A DNA stretch of 64,000 nt from Cyclobacterium roseum. Its GTDB lineage: Bacteria; Bacteroidota; Bacteroidia; Cytophagales; Cyclobacteriaceae. Made by a program: the position numbers and the translations under genes. Position 1 is the first letter of the stretch, and every line of letters starts with the position of its first letter. Location: the NCBI RefSeq assembly GCF_010119225.1, contig NZ_WNKF01000012.1, positions 62,001-126,000 on the forward strand, given 5' to 3'. The notes below the pieces were generated by a model, which was not told the DNA's origin, ran no database searches, and worked only from the letters and a program-made list of their open reading frames with translations. Shown one piece after another: positions 1 to 9,407 of this stretch.

Positions 1-290
1 TCCGTCTCGATAAAGAACCGCCTGTTGGAGAGCAGTTTTTCGAAGGCCCGGACCAGAGGAGTATTGCCATTCATCAGATCAGCCTTGCTGACGGGAGATA
101 GGTCCGAATCTCCGTTGTCAAATTTCTGAAGGCCATCATCGGATTGCACCAGCACGGTTTGAAAATTATTTTTCACCATTGCTTCCCGATAGGTATTGGG
201 CTGAAAAGGAAAGGTCGGCTCGGCAATACTTAGGACCGGAACATAGCGGTCAAAAAGATTGAATAAGGACTGGTGTTGGGCTTGGTTCAT
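1..290 (-). CDS. N-terminal part of a possible CBS-domain protein, cut by window edge
   Basis: The reverse strand reads open from an ATG at 290-288 to the left edge of the window, giving 96 residues without a stop. It begins MNQAQHQSLFNLFDRY. The stretch around residues 70-95 (SKADLMNGNTPLVRAFEKLL) has the look of a CBS module, with a hydrophobic 'FFI' strand after it. The assignment is by eye and weak, because the rest of the protein is outside the window. The gene diverges from the YdcF-like gene to the right, with about 137 bases between the two starts. Confidence 0.5.
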   Translation of the reverse strand, partial: MNQAQHQSLFNLFDRYVPVLSIAEPTFPFQPNTYREAMVKNNFQTVLVQSDDGLQKFDNGDSDLSPVSKADLMNGNTPLVRAFEKLLSNRRFFIET

Positions 291-323
291 GGGCTTGTTT
301 GAACTTCTTTGAGTCTGGAAGGC

Positions 324-422
324 ATGTTTTTCTACTGGGATTTTGAATTTAACCATTCCCGACGGTATATTGAATTTTTAACAAGAAAGGATATACCTTA
401 TAAGGTTTACGACAGCCGATAG
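324..422 (+). CDS. possible 32-residue leader or small protein
   Basis: An ATG at 324 opens a 32-residue frame (MFFYWDFEFNHSRRYIEFL...) that ends with TAG at 420-422, five bases before the YdcF-like start. The last bases of the frame hold the AGGAAG that could serve as ribosome-binding site for the next gene. The product is aromatic and charged with no membrane segment. I do not recognise it. It may be chance, since a 32-codon open frame is common. Confidence 0.25.
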   Translation: MFFYWDFEFNHSRRYIEFLTRKDIPYKVYDSR

Positions 423-427
423 GAAGA

Positions 428-1096
428 ATGTTAACAGATAAGCAACCACCAGTCACCCAGGAAGTAAAGGAATTAGCCAGGCGATTATGGGATTACCATC
501 AGCTTCGCCATACCATTCAGAAAAGCGATGCGATCCTGGTGTTGGGTAGTCATGATCCACGGGTGGCCGAACGAGGCGCCGCACTTTGGCTGGAAGAAAT
601 GGCTCCCCTTCTGATTTTTTCGGGGGGGTTGGGTAATTTTACCGCAGGTGTTTGGGAAGATCCGGAAGCGGTTATTTTTGGTCGGATTGCCCGGCGGATG
701 GGCGTGCCGGATGAAGCCATGCTGCTGGAGAGCCGTTCTACCAATTCCGGGGAAAACATCCGGTTTACCCAGGAACTATTGAAAAGCAAGGGATTGGATC
801 CCCACTCCTTTATTATCGTTCAGAAACCGTATATGGAGCGGCGTGCCTATGCCACCTTTAAAAAATACTGGCCCGATAAATCCGTGCTCGTGACCAGTCC
901 GCGCATTTCCCTTGAAGATTATCCCTCCGATTCCATTTCCCTGGAAATAATTATTCAATCCATGGTGGGGGACCTACAGCGCATTAGGGAATACCCGAAA
1001 AAAGGCTTTCAAATTCATCAGGACATTCCGGAAGAAGTGTGGACCGCATTTGAGCGATTGGTAGCACTGGGCTTTGACCAGCACCTGATCTCCTGA
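428..1096 (+). CDS. YdcF/DUF218 family protein
   Basis: This 222-residue protein has the DUF218 (YdcF-like) core. A first strand AILVLGS sits near residue 36, a GG-containing turn (FSGGLGNFT) near 64, and EAMLLESRSTNSGENI near 98-112, where the conserved Ser/Asn/Glu cluster of the family lies. No membrane anchor is visible, so it resembles the soluble E. coli YdcF type rather than the membrane ElyC/SanA type. YdcF is reported to bind SAM but its reaction is unknown, so no specific role is claimed. A purine-rich AGGAAG lies just before the ATG. The gene converges with the photolyase gene to the right. Confidence 0.85.
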   Translation: MLTDKQPPVTQEVKELARRLWDYHQLRHTIQKSDAILVLGSHDPRVAERGAALWLEEMAPLLIFSGGLGNFTAGVWEDPEAVIFGRIARRMGVPDEAMLLESRSTNSGENIRFTQELLKSKGLDPHSFIIVQKPYMERRAYATFKKYWPDKSVLVTSPRISLEDYPSDSISLEIIIQSMVGDLQRIREYPKKGFQIHQDIPEEVWTAFERLVALGFDQHLIS

Positions 1097-1205
1097 GGCT
1101 CCGGCAGGAAACCCACTACCTTGACTTTAAAATCATATAGGTGTCCAAAATCAAAACGTCGCAGCCAAGTGCGGAATTTTAAATCTTTAAATTGATTTTC
1201 CGATC

Positions 1206-2507
1206 CTATTTATTAAGCGCTTCCTTAAACACTGCCAGTGCGCGCTCCCGGGCTGCTTTGTGATCCACGATAGGCTCCGGGTACTTATCCGTTCCAAATT
1301 CAGGCAGCCAGTGTTTGACATATTTCCTGTCCTTATCAAATTTCTCTAATTGCGAAGCGGGATTGAAAATCCGGAAATAGGGCTGAGCATCGGTGCCCGT
1401 GCCTGCTGCCCATTGCCAGCCACCGTTGTTGGAGGACAATTCATAATCCAGTAGCTTTTTAGCAAAATAGGCCTCTCCCCAGCGCCAATCTATAAGCAGG
1501 TGTTTGGTCAGGAAACTGGCCGTGACCATGCGTACCCGGTTGTGCATGTAGCCCGTAGTATTCAATTCCCGCATGCCCGCATCCACCATGGGGTAACCGG
1601 TTTTTCCTTCGCACCAGCTGGAAAATTCTTTTTCATCATTTCTCCAGGGAATGCGGTCGTAGGCAGGTTTAAAAGCCTTTTCCACCACTTCAGGGTTATG
1701 GTAAAGAATCATCATGTAAAATTCCCTCCAGATCAATTCGTTAAGGTAGGTTTCGTTTAACGCTGCTGCTTCCAGTGCCAGTTTACGAATGCTGATGGTG
1801 CCAAACCGAAGGTGGATGCCCAACCGGCTGGTACCCCCTTTCGCAGGAAAATTCCGGGTTTGGTCGTATTTACGGATCAGGTTTTTGTTTACCTCTGCCG
1901 GCGGTATGGTGGTTTCCGAAGCCTCAAAGCCGATGGCTCTCAAACTGGGCAATGACATTGGTTTTGTTTGGTAAAAGGATTTTTTCCTTCCATCCAGACT
2001 TACAGGAGTAATTCGGGCCGCTTCGAATTTTTGCAGCCAGCGTTTGCTGTAGGGAGTAAAGACCTTGTAAAAATCACCTTTGTCCGTAGTGATTTCATCC
2101 GTTTCAAAAATCACCTGATCTTTAAAATCGTAAAAATCAATGCCTTCTTCCTGCAAAAACGCCGCTACCTCCTTATCCCTTTTTTTAGCATAGGGCTCGT
2201 AATCCCTGTTGGTATACACGTTCTGAATCGCGTATTCCCGGGTCAATGAGCGAAAGATATCCAATGGCTTGCCATGACGGACCAGCAGGGAACTTTGATA
2301 GGAGGCTAGTTCGTCCCTTAGCCTTTGTACCTGTTCGTGAATGAATTGCACGCGGGCATCTTTTTTCTCCTCCAGTTTGTCCAGTATTTCGGTGTCAAAA
2401 ATAAAAAGCGGCAAAACCTGCGCTTCGTTTTGATGGGCATAATAGAGTCCCAGATTGTCTTCCAGCCTCAGGTCTCTTCGGAACCAAAACAGTGTTATTT
2501 TATCCAT
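1206..2507 (-). CDS. phr: class I deoxyribodipyrimidine photolyase / cryptochrome family
   Basis: At 433 residues this is the usual length of a bacterial class I photolyase, which repairs UV cyclobutane pyrimidine dimers using FADH- and blue light. The N-terminal antenna domain starts with ITLFWFRRDLRLEDNLGL (residues 4-21). The C-terminal FAD domain carries LIWREFYMMI, MRELNTTGYMHNRVRM and NNGGWQWAAGTGTDAQPYF, the conserved flavin pocket with the Trp of the electron-transfer chain. It is read after tamB on the minus strand with a 30-base gap, so the two are probably co-transcribed. A cryptochrome-like role cannot be excluded from sequence alone. Confidence 0.93.
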   Translation of the reverse strand: MDKITLFWFRRDLRLEDNLGLYYAHQNEAQVLPLFIFDTEILDKLEEKKDARVQFIHEQVQRLRDELASYQSSLLVRHGKPLDIFRSLTREYAIQNVYTNRDYEPYAKKRDKEVAAFLQEEGIDFYDFKDQVIFETDEITTDKGDFYKVFTPYSKRWLQKFEAARITPVSLDGRKKSFYQTKPMSLPSLRAIGFEASETTIPPAEVNKNLIRKYDQTRNFPAKGGTSRLGIHLRFGTISIRKLALEAAALNETYLNELIWREFYMMILYHNPEVVEKAFKPAYDRIPWRNDEKEFSSWCEGKTGYPMVDAGMRELNTTGYMHNRVRMVTASFLTKHLLIDWRWGEAYFAKKLLDYELSSNNGGWQWAAGTGTDAQPYFRIFNPASQLEKFDKDRKYVKHWLPEFGTDKYPEPIVDHKAARERALAVFKEALNK

Positions 2508-2537
2508 AAATTAATAAGTCAGGTATTCGAAAAATGT

Positions 2538-5500
2538 TTAAGGTTTTTCAGGCAGTTCCTTTTCCAGGATGCGGATTCCTGAGGGATCGATTGGCGGATC
2601 AGGTTGAAATAATTCGGGGGCCACTTCGTCCAGATGGATGGTGAAATCGCCGCGCAGGTATTCATCCGAATCGCTGATGGGCAGGTCTCTGTTTCTACTA
2701 AAGTTCTGGAATAGCTCTTTTAATGAACTAAAGAGCAGGTTTTGGGATACTGACACGCCGTAGGTGTTGGGTGCCCGGTTATTGATGCCAAGGGCCGTTA
2801 GCGTATTGAAATTGTTGCGGTTGTACACCCGTACGCGGTACCTGCCATCTTCGGTGAGCAGGTATTCAGCCTGCCAGTCCCCGGCAATGGTGTTAAAATC
2901 GGCATTTCCCTGCAGATCGGTAAAACCACCGTCACGGGTCACCCGCAGGCGGCCATCGAAAAAGGTGTAGGCAACCCGCAGCTGAAACGTTTCCAGTGCC
3001 GTTTCGTCCAATCCTACCAGGTCAAAATCAATTTCCAGATTTTCATCTACCTGAGCGATGAGGTTGTTTAGTTGGGAAGAAATTAGCTGGCTGAGGTTGG
3101 AAAAGCCAATGCCGGACCCGCTAAACTGCCCCTCGGGCGAAAACCTACGTAGCATTATGAGTGAAAATACCTGGCGGTTTTTTTCCTGCTCATCATTCGC
3201 GATGCGGTTTCGGAAAGCCGATATGGTAGTTTGCAATTCGCTATCTTCCGGAAACTCTGAAAAATCAAAATCAAAGCCAATATCCGGGGATAATAAGGGG
3301 CCGTCCAGGTCCATGATCACTTTTACCGGAAATCGCCGCTTCAACTGATTGCTTTCAAATTGATTCTGGCTGGCAGTGGTTTGCAGGGAAGTCAGGGAAA
3401 CATTTTCCTCATAAACCGCAGAAATGTCCATCACCCCTTCATAAGGATCCCCATACCAATTAATGACACCCCCTGGCTCTATTAGGAATTTTTTGTTGAT
3501 GACGTTATACAGCGAAAAATTATACAAAGCATCTACGATTTCGAAATTTCCTACCATGTTGAAATTCCCCTGGGTATCGATATTCAGATTCAAGACTCCC
3601 CTTCCTCTGCCTTGTATGTTTTCATCTGTTTTGGGGTCAATTTGAATTTCCACATAGGCATCGGGGGTAAGGTCCAGGTTGAGGTTCATGCGAAGGTTAT
3701 TGATGGTCAGCTTGTCTACGCTTTCCTCAAAACTAACCGATTGCGTGGTATCCCGAACATTGATGATATTGATGAAGTCTTCCTGAGATTGTCCGTTGGT
3801 GTCCCCTATGGGAATGTACACCCTGGTATTGGGCTGGGAAGTAGCATTTGCGGTCAGGTCCAGGTTATTGGCAGCTCCGAAGACATTAATGTCTCCCGTA
3901 GCGTAGGCCACTCCGAAAAACAGGTCGTTATCGGCTGCACTGGTATTCATTACCTGAAAATTGGTGATGGAGGCGTCCAGATCCAGAATGAAATTGTCAA
4001 AGTTATCGTGCGTGATCCCGCCTCTCAGCCGGGCGGTATTATTATTGATGTCCTTTAGCTCCAGCCCCCTGAAGCTAATGTCATTGGGCTCGAAAATTAC
4101 ATTTCCGTCTATCAGATAGGTAGTATTCAGGTAATTGAACCGAAACGTAGCTCCTTCGAGTCTTCCCAAACCCTCGACGATCGGCCGGGTGATGCTGCCG
4201 CTTACCGATAGGTTTCCGCTAAGGTTACCATCGATCTGGCTAATATAATCGGAAATGAAGGGCTCGATAACCGATAAATTCGCATTTTCAAACGCAGCAT
4301 TCAGGGCCATTTCCTGTGTATCAGAACCCAGGTTGCCGGAAAGTTCGATTACTTTCTTTCCTTCCCGGTAGTTTTGAAGTGATAAGTTGACCGCTTGATC
4401 AGCGAAGAGGGCTTCCGCTTCAATTTCGCCAACCAGGAAATCATTGATCCGGATGCCTATTACCGACAGGCTGCCCTGCATGCCTTCTTTATTCCAGCCT
4501 TCGGCAAGGCTGACCCGGCCATTTGCGGTACCCTCGTAATCCCGCATACCGAATGAATTCAGGAAATTCAAGTTCAATTCGTTTACGGTTATTTCCATCT
4601 GATCCCCGGGATCCAAATTGATTTTCCCTTCGGCAGAAATGTATTGGTTTTCGTGAAAGATCTTGAGATTTTGGAAATGGGTTTCTGCCGCACCGATGGT
4701 AATGCTGTTGCCGGGTTCAAATTGCCAGAAATCTTCCAGAAGCTTGATTTCCGACGGGGCGAATTCTATCCGGGTCTGGTCCCGGGAAAGGTTTACCCCT
4801 GCCGAAATATTCGCATAGCTTTCCGTCTCCAATTGGTCCAGGTAAAAAGAGAGGTTTAGTTGGGACTGATCCCAGATTGTTTCCATGGAAAGATTGTGAA
4901 AGTTAAACCCGGAATTTAGCTGAATCTCCTTGGAAAGCACGTAGAACGAAGCCAATACTTCGTCACTGTCCTTGTATTTAGAGGTGTTGAGGTCAATGTC
5001 AGTATTTATAAAATAGTTGTTATTGTAATAAATGGTATCGATACCTGTATAAAAGTTGAATACTGTATTGCGCTCCGTTTTGTAAAAAGCCCCTTCCATT
5101 TGGGTGTTGCTGGAGATAAACAATCTGGGATCGATCAGGTTCAAGATGGGATTCGGATCTTGCAGGTCCAGGGTCAGGTCAATGTGGTAGGGGTCTCCGT
5201 TCAGGGCTTGTTTCCTGGCGGCTGGATTATAATCATTCGTGAGAATGTCATAATAATCCTCCCAGAGTCGTTGGATGTCCTGCCCTAGTTGTTGTACTTT
5301 AAAATCCCCGCTGATTCCCGCAACCAATAAGTCCGAATTGAGAGAAATGACACGGGAATCTTCGGTAAACAAGGATTGAAATAAAAAATAGTCGAGAAAA
5401 AGATCCCTGCCATCGTAGCTGATCAGCACATCTCTGAATCGGGTGACTCCTTCTATGGTATCCCAATGTATCCCTTTCGTATCCAGTTCGAAATTCCCGC

Positions 5501-7112
5501 TCAGGAAAATATCCTTTTCGGTTAGGCGAATGCGGTTGAGAAATGCAGTGTCCAGCCGTAGCATCAGGTTTGCGGAGTCTTTGTTGTTTCGTAAATCCAG
5601 CGTGCCGTCCACGCTCATCACCAGATTGGAATCATTAACACTCAATGTTCCCTGAAACAAGTCCTTTCCGTAGGTGGCCTTGGTTTCTATCTGGGTAAAA
5701 TCGTATTGGTTTATGCCGATTTTGCTAATGCTTGCATCCAGTTCGATGAGTGCTGTGTTTACCGTGAGTCCGGTACCTTTTACATCACCTTTAAAACTGA
5801 CTTTCTGAAAATTTTCCGGCTCCTCGGTCAGTACACCCAGGTCGAATTCCACCGCTTCCAATTGGCCTTCATAGGTCGGAGGGCCTCCATTATCACGGTA
5901 ATTCACTTGGCCTTTTAGCAGACCAATTTCCGTTCTGAAATCACCCTTGGCAGTAAAATCGCGCAGGTATCCTTCAAAGTCGGAATCAAAGCGTACCGTC
6001 CCAAACTTATCCAGTTCCCTTCGGGCCTCATTACTGACGTAGGGATACAAATCTTCCGGTAGCATCACGGAATTTGTCAGGGAGAGGCTAAAAAAGGTGT
6101 TATCGACCTGCGGAAGTCCTTCAATATTGAATTTTCCGAAAAGCGCACTTCTTTCCCCAAAACGCAACAGCAATTCTTCCGAAAAAATAGAATTTATCTT
6201 ACCGATTATTTCTCCACTGAGGGAAATTCGATCGTTTATAGGAGGAATATTGTCCGAAAAATACCTCAGATCCCGAATATCGAGTACCGTTTCATCCAGT
6301 TGGGCGATCAGGTCTACCTTCCGGTTAAAATCTCGTAAATCGGCCACCGTTTCATAATCCATCCGGAGGTAGTTCTTGATCACTGTTTCGTTGGATTTCA
6401 GGTACAGGTATTTAAATTCCATCCCGGTACCGGAGTAGGTGAAATCGGTTCGCAATTGCTGGAATACCATGCCCGAATTAGACTCGACACCTTTCATGTA
6501 GCGCAGATTAAAAGCCACGGTATCTCTACGCACGTAAAAGTTTTCCGCCCTGGCCACCAGGTCCCGAAATAGCAAATTGGCATAGTCGAATTTAATGTCC
6601 ATCTCCGGCTGGGTGTAGTCAATGATGTCCAACGAAGTTTGGTCAAAGGAAATGGAAGCAATCCCAAAAGTAGGGGCAGGCGCTTTTTGTTTGTTGGGAG
6701 ACACAAAAAATGTCTCCCGCAGTCTTTCCAGGAAAACGGAAATATTGAGTCCCTCCCCACCAGGGTGGGTCAGTAGTCTGACATTTCCGTTTCGCAGGTT
6801 TACCTCGTCCAGGCCTGGCCGATCCTTGTCCAGGAGGCCACGAACTGAAAAATCGATATAGACCTCATCCAAGTCGGCCATCAGGCTGTCCTGAAGATCG
6901 TAGACCCGGACCTCGCGAAGACTTACAGCATCCCACCAGCGGATGTTTACCCGGCCAATATCGGTGAGGTAACCGGTACCTGTGGAGATGCGGTTGGTAA
7001 TAAACCCGGCCAGGTAGGTCTGAATGGAGGGGATTTGCAACAATATGGTCAGGAATATAAGAAAGAACAGCAGGTACCGCAGGAACAGAAATACTCTCCT
7101 GAGGGCTTTCAT
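2538..7112 (-). CDS. tamB: TamB-like translocation and assembly module protein
   Basis: A protein of about 1524 residues with one N-terminal membrane anchor (RYLLFFLIFLTILLQ), a long body of repeated amphipathic beta-strands typical of AsmA/TamB lipid-transfer proteins, and a C-terminal DUF490 region containing GVLNLNIDTQGNFNMVGNFEI and, near the end, barrel-like strands. TamB spans the periplasm and helps outer-membrane assembly or lipid transport. The frame is also open to a TTG at 7145, but I chose the ATG at 7112 because AAGGAA lies seven bases before it and the membrane anchor follows directly. This leaves 43 bases to the divergent tsaD start. Photolyase follows 30 bases downstream. Confidence 0.9.
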   Translation of the reverse strand: MKALRRVFLFLRYLLFFLIFLTILLQIPSIQTYLAGFITNRISTGTGYLTDIGRVNIRWWDAVSLREVRVYDLQDSLMADLDEVYIDFSVRGLLDKDRPGLDEVNLRNGNVRLLTHPGGEGLNISVFLERLRETFFVSPNKQKAPAPTFGIASISFDQTSLDIIDYTQPEMDIKFDYANLLFRDLVARAENFYVRRDTVAFNLRYMKGVESNSGMVFQQLRTDFTYSGTGMEFKYLYLKSNETVIKNYLRMDYETVADLRDFNRKVDLIAQLDETVLDIRDLRYFSDNIPPINDRISLSGEIIGKINSIFSEELLLRFGERSALFGKFNIEGLPQVDNTFFSLSLTNSVMLPEDLYPYVSNEARRELDKFGTVRFDSDFEGYLRDFTAKGDFRTEIGLLKGQVNYRDNGGPPTYEGQLEAVEFDLGVLTEEPENFQKVSFKGDVKGTGLTVNTALIELDASISKIGINQYDFTQIETKATYGKDLFQGTLSVNDSNLVMSVDGTLDLRNNKDSANLMLRLDTAFLNRIRLTEKDIFLSGNFELDTKGIHWDTIEGVTRFRDVLISYDGRDLFLDYFLFQSLFTEDSRVISLNSDLLVAGISGDFKVQQLGQDIQRLWEDYYDILTNDYNPAARKQALNGDPYHIDLTLDLQDPNPILNLIDPRLFISSNTQMEGAFYKTERNTVFNFYTGIDTIYYNNNYFINTDIDLNTSKYKDSDEVLASFYVLSKEIQLNSGFNFHNLSMETIWDQSQLNLSFYLDQLETESYANISAGVNLSRDQTRIEFAPSEIKLLEDFWQFEPGNSITIGAAETHFQNLKIFHENQYISAEGKINLDPGDQMEITVNELNLNFLNSFGMRDYEGTANGRVSLAEGWNKEGMQGSLSVIGIRINDFLVGEIEAEALFADQAVNLSLQNYREGKKVIELSGNLGSDTQEMALNAAFENANLSVIEPFISDYISQIDGNLSGNLSVSGSITRPIVEGLGRLEGATFRFNYLNTTYLIDGNVIFEPNDISFRGLELKDINNNTARLRGGITHDNFDNFILDLDASITNFQVMNTSAADNDLFFGVAYATGDINVFGAANNLDLTANATSQPNTRVYIPIGDTNGQSQEDFINIINVRDTTQSVSFEESVDKLTINNLRMNLNLDLTPDAYVEIQIDPKTDENIQGRGRGVLNLNIDTQGNFNMVGNFEIVDALYNFSLYNVINKKFLIEPGGVINWYGDPYEGVMDISAVYEENVSLTSLQTTASQNQFESNQLKRRFPVKVIMDLDGPLLSPDIGFDFDFSEFPEDSELQTTISAFRNRIANDEQEKNRQVFSLIMLRRFSPEGQFSGSGIGFSNLSQLISSQLNNLIAQVDENLEIDFDLVGLDETALETFQLRVAYTFFDGRLRVTRDGGFTDLQGNADFNTIAGDWQAEYLLTEDGRYRVRVYNRNNFNTLTALGINNRAPNTYGVSVSQNLLFSSLKELFQNFSRNRDLPISDSDEYLRGDFTIHLDEVAPELFQPDPPIDPSGIRILEKELPEKP

Positions 7113-7155
7113 CAAAATTTCCTTAACTTTCGGTTTATTTTCCAACAGACGCTAA

Positions 7156-8172
7156 ATGAGTTGTACTATATTGGCTATCGAATCCTCCTGTGATGAAACG
7201 TCGGCAGCGGTGATTTCTGATGGCAAAATACTTAATAATATTGTCGCGACGCAATCTGTCCACGAGAAATATGGTGGTGTGGTGCCGGAGCTGGCTTCAA
7301 GAGCCCACCAGCAACACCTGATTCCAGTGGTAGCGGAAGCACTCCGAACCTCGGGGATTTCCAAAAAAGACCTGACAGCAGTGGCTTTTACCCGGGGACC
7401 CGGGTTGATGGGAGCCCTGTTGGTAGGCGGGTCGTTTGCCAAGGCATTTGCCTATGCGCTGAATATTCCTTTGATCGAAGTGAACCATATGGAAGCGCAT
7501 GTGCTGGCACATTTTATCGAAAAACCATCGCCGAATTTTCCTTTTATATGTCTGACCGTTAGTGGGGGACATACCCAATTGGTCCTGGTAAAGAGTCACC
7601 TGGACATGGAGGTGCTTGGTGAAACCTCCGACGATGCGGTGGGAGAAGCATTTGACAAAATCGCCAAAATCCTGGGTCTACCCTATCCGGGAGGCCCTCA
7701 CCTGGACAGACTGGCCAGCAAGGGCAATCCAAAGGCTTATTCTTTTCCCGTATCGGATATGAAAGGATTGGCTTTTTCCTTTAGTGGAATTAAGACCGCT
7801 GTTTTGTATTTCCTGAAAGAGAACATCAAAAACGAACCGGACTTTATTGCGACTCATCTGGAAGATATTTGTGCCTCGGTGCAATATACCCTTGTAAAAA
7901 TGTTGATGCAAAAGCTCGTGAAGGCAAGCCGGGAGCAACAAATCCGAGAGGTGGCCATTGCAGGAGGGGTGTCGGCAAACTCCGGACTGCGGAATGCGTT
8001 AAAAGAAGCAGCCCTCGAAAACGACTGGCAAATTTACCTTCCCAAACTTGAATATTGTACCGATAATGCCGCTATGGTGGCAATGGCAGCACACTACAAG
8101 TATCGGGCGGGAATATTTTGCGACCTGGACATCAGTCCGTTGGCAAGAATGAAAATTGGAAACCATGGCTAA
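7156..8172 (+). CDS. tsaD: tRNA N6-adenosine threonylcarbamoyltransferase TsaD
   Basis: A 338-residue member of the Kae1/TsaD family, which moves the threonylcarbamoyl group to A37 of tRNAs that read ANN codons. The N-terminal ILAIESSCDETSAAV is the family signature. NHMEAHVLAH near residue 110 supplies the metal-binding histidines, SGGHTQLVLV and GEAFDKIAKILGLPYPGGP follow, and IAGGVSANSGLR near 270 and CTDNAAMVA near 300 complete the ATPase-fold phosphate-binding site. Length is normal and no key residue is missing. It starts a tight run of genes: its end overlaps smpB by eight bases. Confidence 0.97.
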   Translation: MSCTILAIESSCDETSAAVISDGKILNNIVATQSVHEKYGGVVPELASRAHQQHLIPVVAEALRTSGISKKDLTAVAFTRGPGLMGALLVGGSFAKAFAYALNIPLIEVNHMEAHVLAHFIEKPSPNFPFICLTVSGGHTQLVLVKSHLDMEVLGETSDDAVGEAFDKIAKILGLPYPGGPHLDRLASKGNPKAYSFPVSDMKGLAFSFSGIKTAVLYFLKENIKNEPDFIATHLEDICASVQYTLVKMLMQKLVKASREQQIREVAIAGGVSANSGLRNALKEAALENDWQIYLPKLEYCTDNAAMVAMAAHYKYRAGIFCDLDISPLARMKIGNHG

Positions 8173-8629
8173 AAAAAATACATTTGATAAGATTATCAAT
8201 ATTAAAAACAAAAAGGCAAGTTTTGAATTTGAATTTTTAGATAAATTCAAGGCAGGCTTGGTTTTACGAGGTTCCGAAATCAAATCCATCCGGGAAGGAA
8301 GGGTTTCCCTCACGGAGGCCTACTGTTATTTCAAAGGGGAAGAATTGTTTATCAAGCAAATGCACATCGCTCCCTACACCCTGGCCACCCATTATAACCA
8401 CGATCCTGTAAGGGAGCGCAAACTATTGCTACAGAAACAAGAGCTCCGAAAACTTCAAAATAAGTTTTCGGAAAAGGGGCTTTCCATCGTTCCGGTTCGT
8501 ATATTTATCAACGACAGGGGCCTCGCCAAAATGGAAATAGCACTGGCAAAAGGCAAAAAAATCCACGATAAACGGCAATCTATAAAAGAAAAAGATGCAA
8601 AACGGGACCTCCAACGAATGGCTTTCTGA
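8165..8629 (+). CDS. smpB: SsrA-binding protein SmpB
   Basis: SmpB binds tmRNA and brings it to stalled ribosomes for trans-translation. The 154-residue protein from ATG 8165 has the expected OB-fold core (FEFLDKFKAGLVLRGSEIKSIREGRVSLTEAY), the HIAPYTLATHYNHDPVRERKLLL stretch in shorter conserved blocks, and a lysine-rich C-terminal tail (KGKKIHDKRQSIKEKDAKRD) that mimics the missing part of tRNA. An in-frame ATG at 8156 would add only three residues; MAKKNTFDKI matches the usual family start. It overlaps the tsaD end and the start of the next gene. The tmRNA gene itself is not in this window. Confidence 0.96.
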   Translation: MAKKNTFDKIINIKNKKASFEFEFLDKFKAGLVLRGSEIKSIREGRVSLTEAYCYFKGEELFIKQMHIAPYTLATHYNHDPVRERKLLLQKQELRKLQNKFSEKGLSIVPVRIFINDRGLAKMEIALAKGKKIHDKRQSIKEKDAKRDLQRMAF

Positions 8630-9407
8630 GCGTGCCTATGGAATTTGCCGGGTAACGCTCCTACCCATGTACCGGGAACCGGTGCCTGGCTCCGGGATGA
8701 GTTCACAGTTGCTTTTTGGGGAGCTGTACCAGATCTCCCGCCGGACGAAAGACGGCGATTGGCTCTTTGCCGAAGGCGAAAACCAGGCCGGATCCGGATG
8801 GATACTCACCTCCCAACACCAGCAGTTGGAAGAAAGAGAGTTTGTATTTTTTGGCCAGGCAGCGTTCCACGTTACCACCAGTACCATTGGCAAACTTATC
8901 TGGGACAAAACCCCCGTTTATTTACTTCCCGGAAGCCAACTACATGCCGACCAAAATGAGCTTTTCGATTGGGCAGCATCCTTTTCATTCGACGGAGAGA
9001 GCCGACCTTTTTCTGAAAAAGTAACCCGACAACAGCTCGTCTCTATTGCAACCGGCTTCCTCAATGCCCCCTACCTGTCGGGAGGGAGAAGTATTTTTGG
9101 CCTGTTCGGAGGGAGTTGGCTACAGCTGGTTTTCAAAATCGGGGGCTATCGGGTTCCAAATTACCTTTCTGCCTTTTTAACGGCAGGAGAGGAGGTGGGT
9201 TTAGCTGGAATGCAGGCAGCGGACATGCTGATTTTCGGCAATGAACACGGAATTCCCTCCGGAGTCGGCCTGTATATGGGAGAAGGGCAACTACTCCTGG
9301 TAGACGGGAAGGTCCGAATCCTGAAATTTGATCCGGAAAATTGGTCGGCATCCAAAAACAAATCCCACAATGCTCAGGTTCTTCATGTTAAAAATCTTTT
9401 AAAATAA
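8595..9407 (+). CDS. SH3 plus NlpC/P60-like protein lacking the catalytic triad
   Basis: The 270-residue protein has an SH3b-like N-terminal half (YGICRVTLLPMYREP to SGWILTSQ) and an NlpC/P60-like second half. In active NlpC/P60 peptidases the segment after GGRS reads roughly FGIDCSGF; here it is FGLFGGSW (about residues 171-178), so the nucleophilic Cys is absent. The usual HVGIYLGDG becomes SGVGLYMGEG and the later HASGKVR becomes LVDGKVR, so both histidines are also lost. The fold appears kept while cleavage chemistry is not, suggesting a peptidoglycan-binding or regulatory pseudoenzyme. No signal peptide is evident. It overlaps smpB by 35 bases and the HNH gene by one base (TAATG). The family call is by eye. 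Confidence 0.75.
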   Translation: MQNGTSNEWLSERAYGICRVTLLPMYREPVPGSGMSSQLLFGELYQISRRTKDGDWLFAEGENQAGSGWILTSQHQQLEEREFVFFGQAAFHVTTSTIGKLIWDKTPVYLLPGSQLHADQNELFDWAASFSFDGESRPFSEKVTRQQLVSIATGFLNAPYLSGGRSIFGLFGGSWLQLVFKIGGYRVPNYLSAFLTAGEEVGLAGMQAADMLIFGNEHGIPSGVGLYMGEGQLLLVDGKVRILKFDPENWSASKNKSHNAQVLHVKNLLK

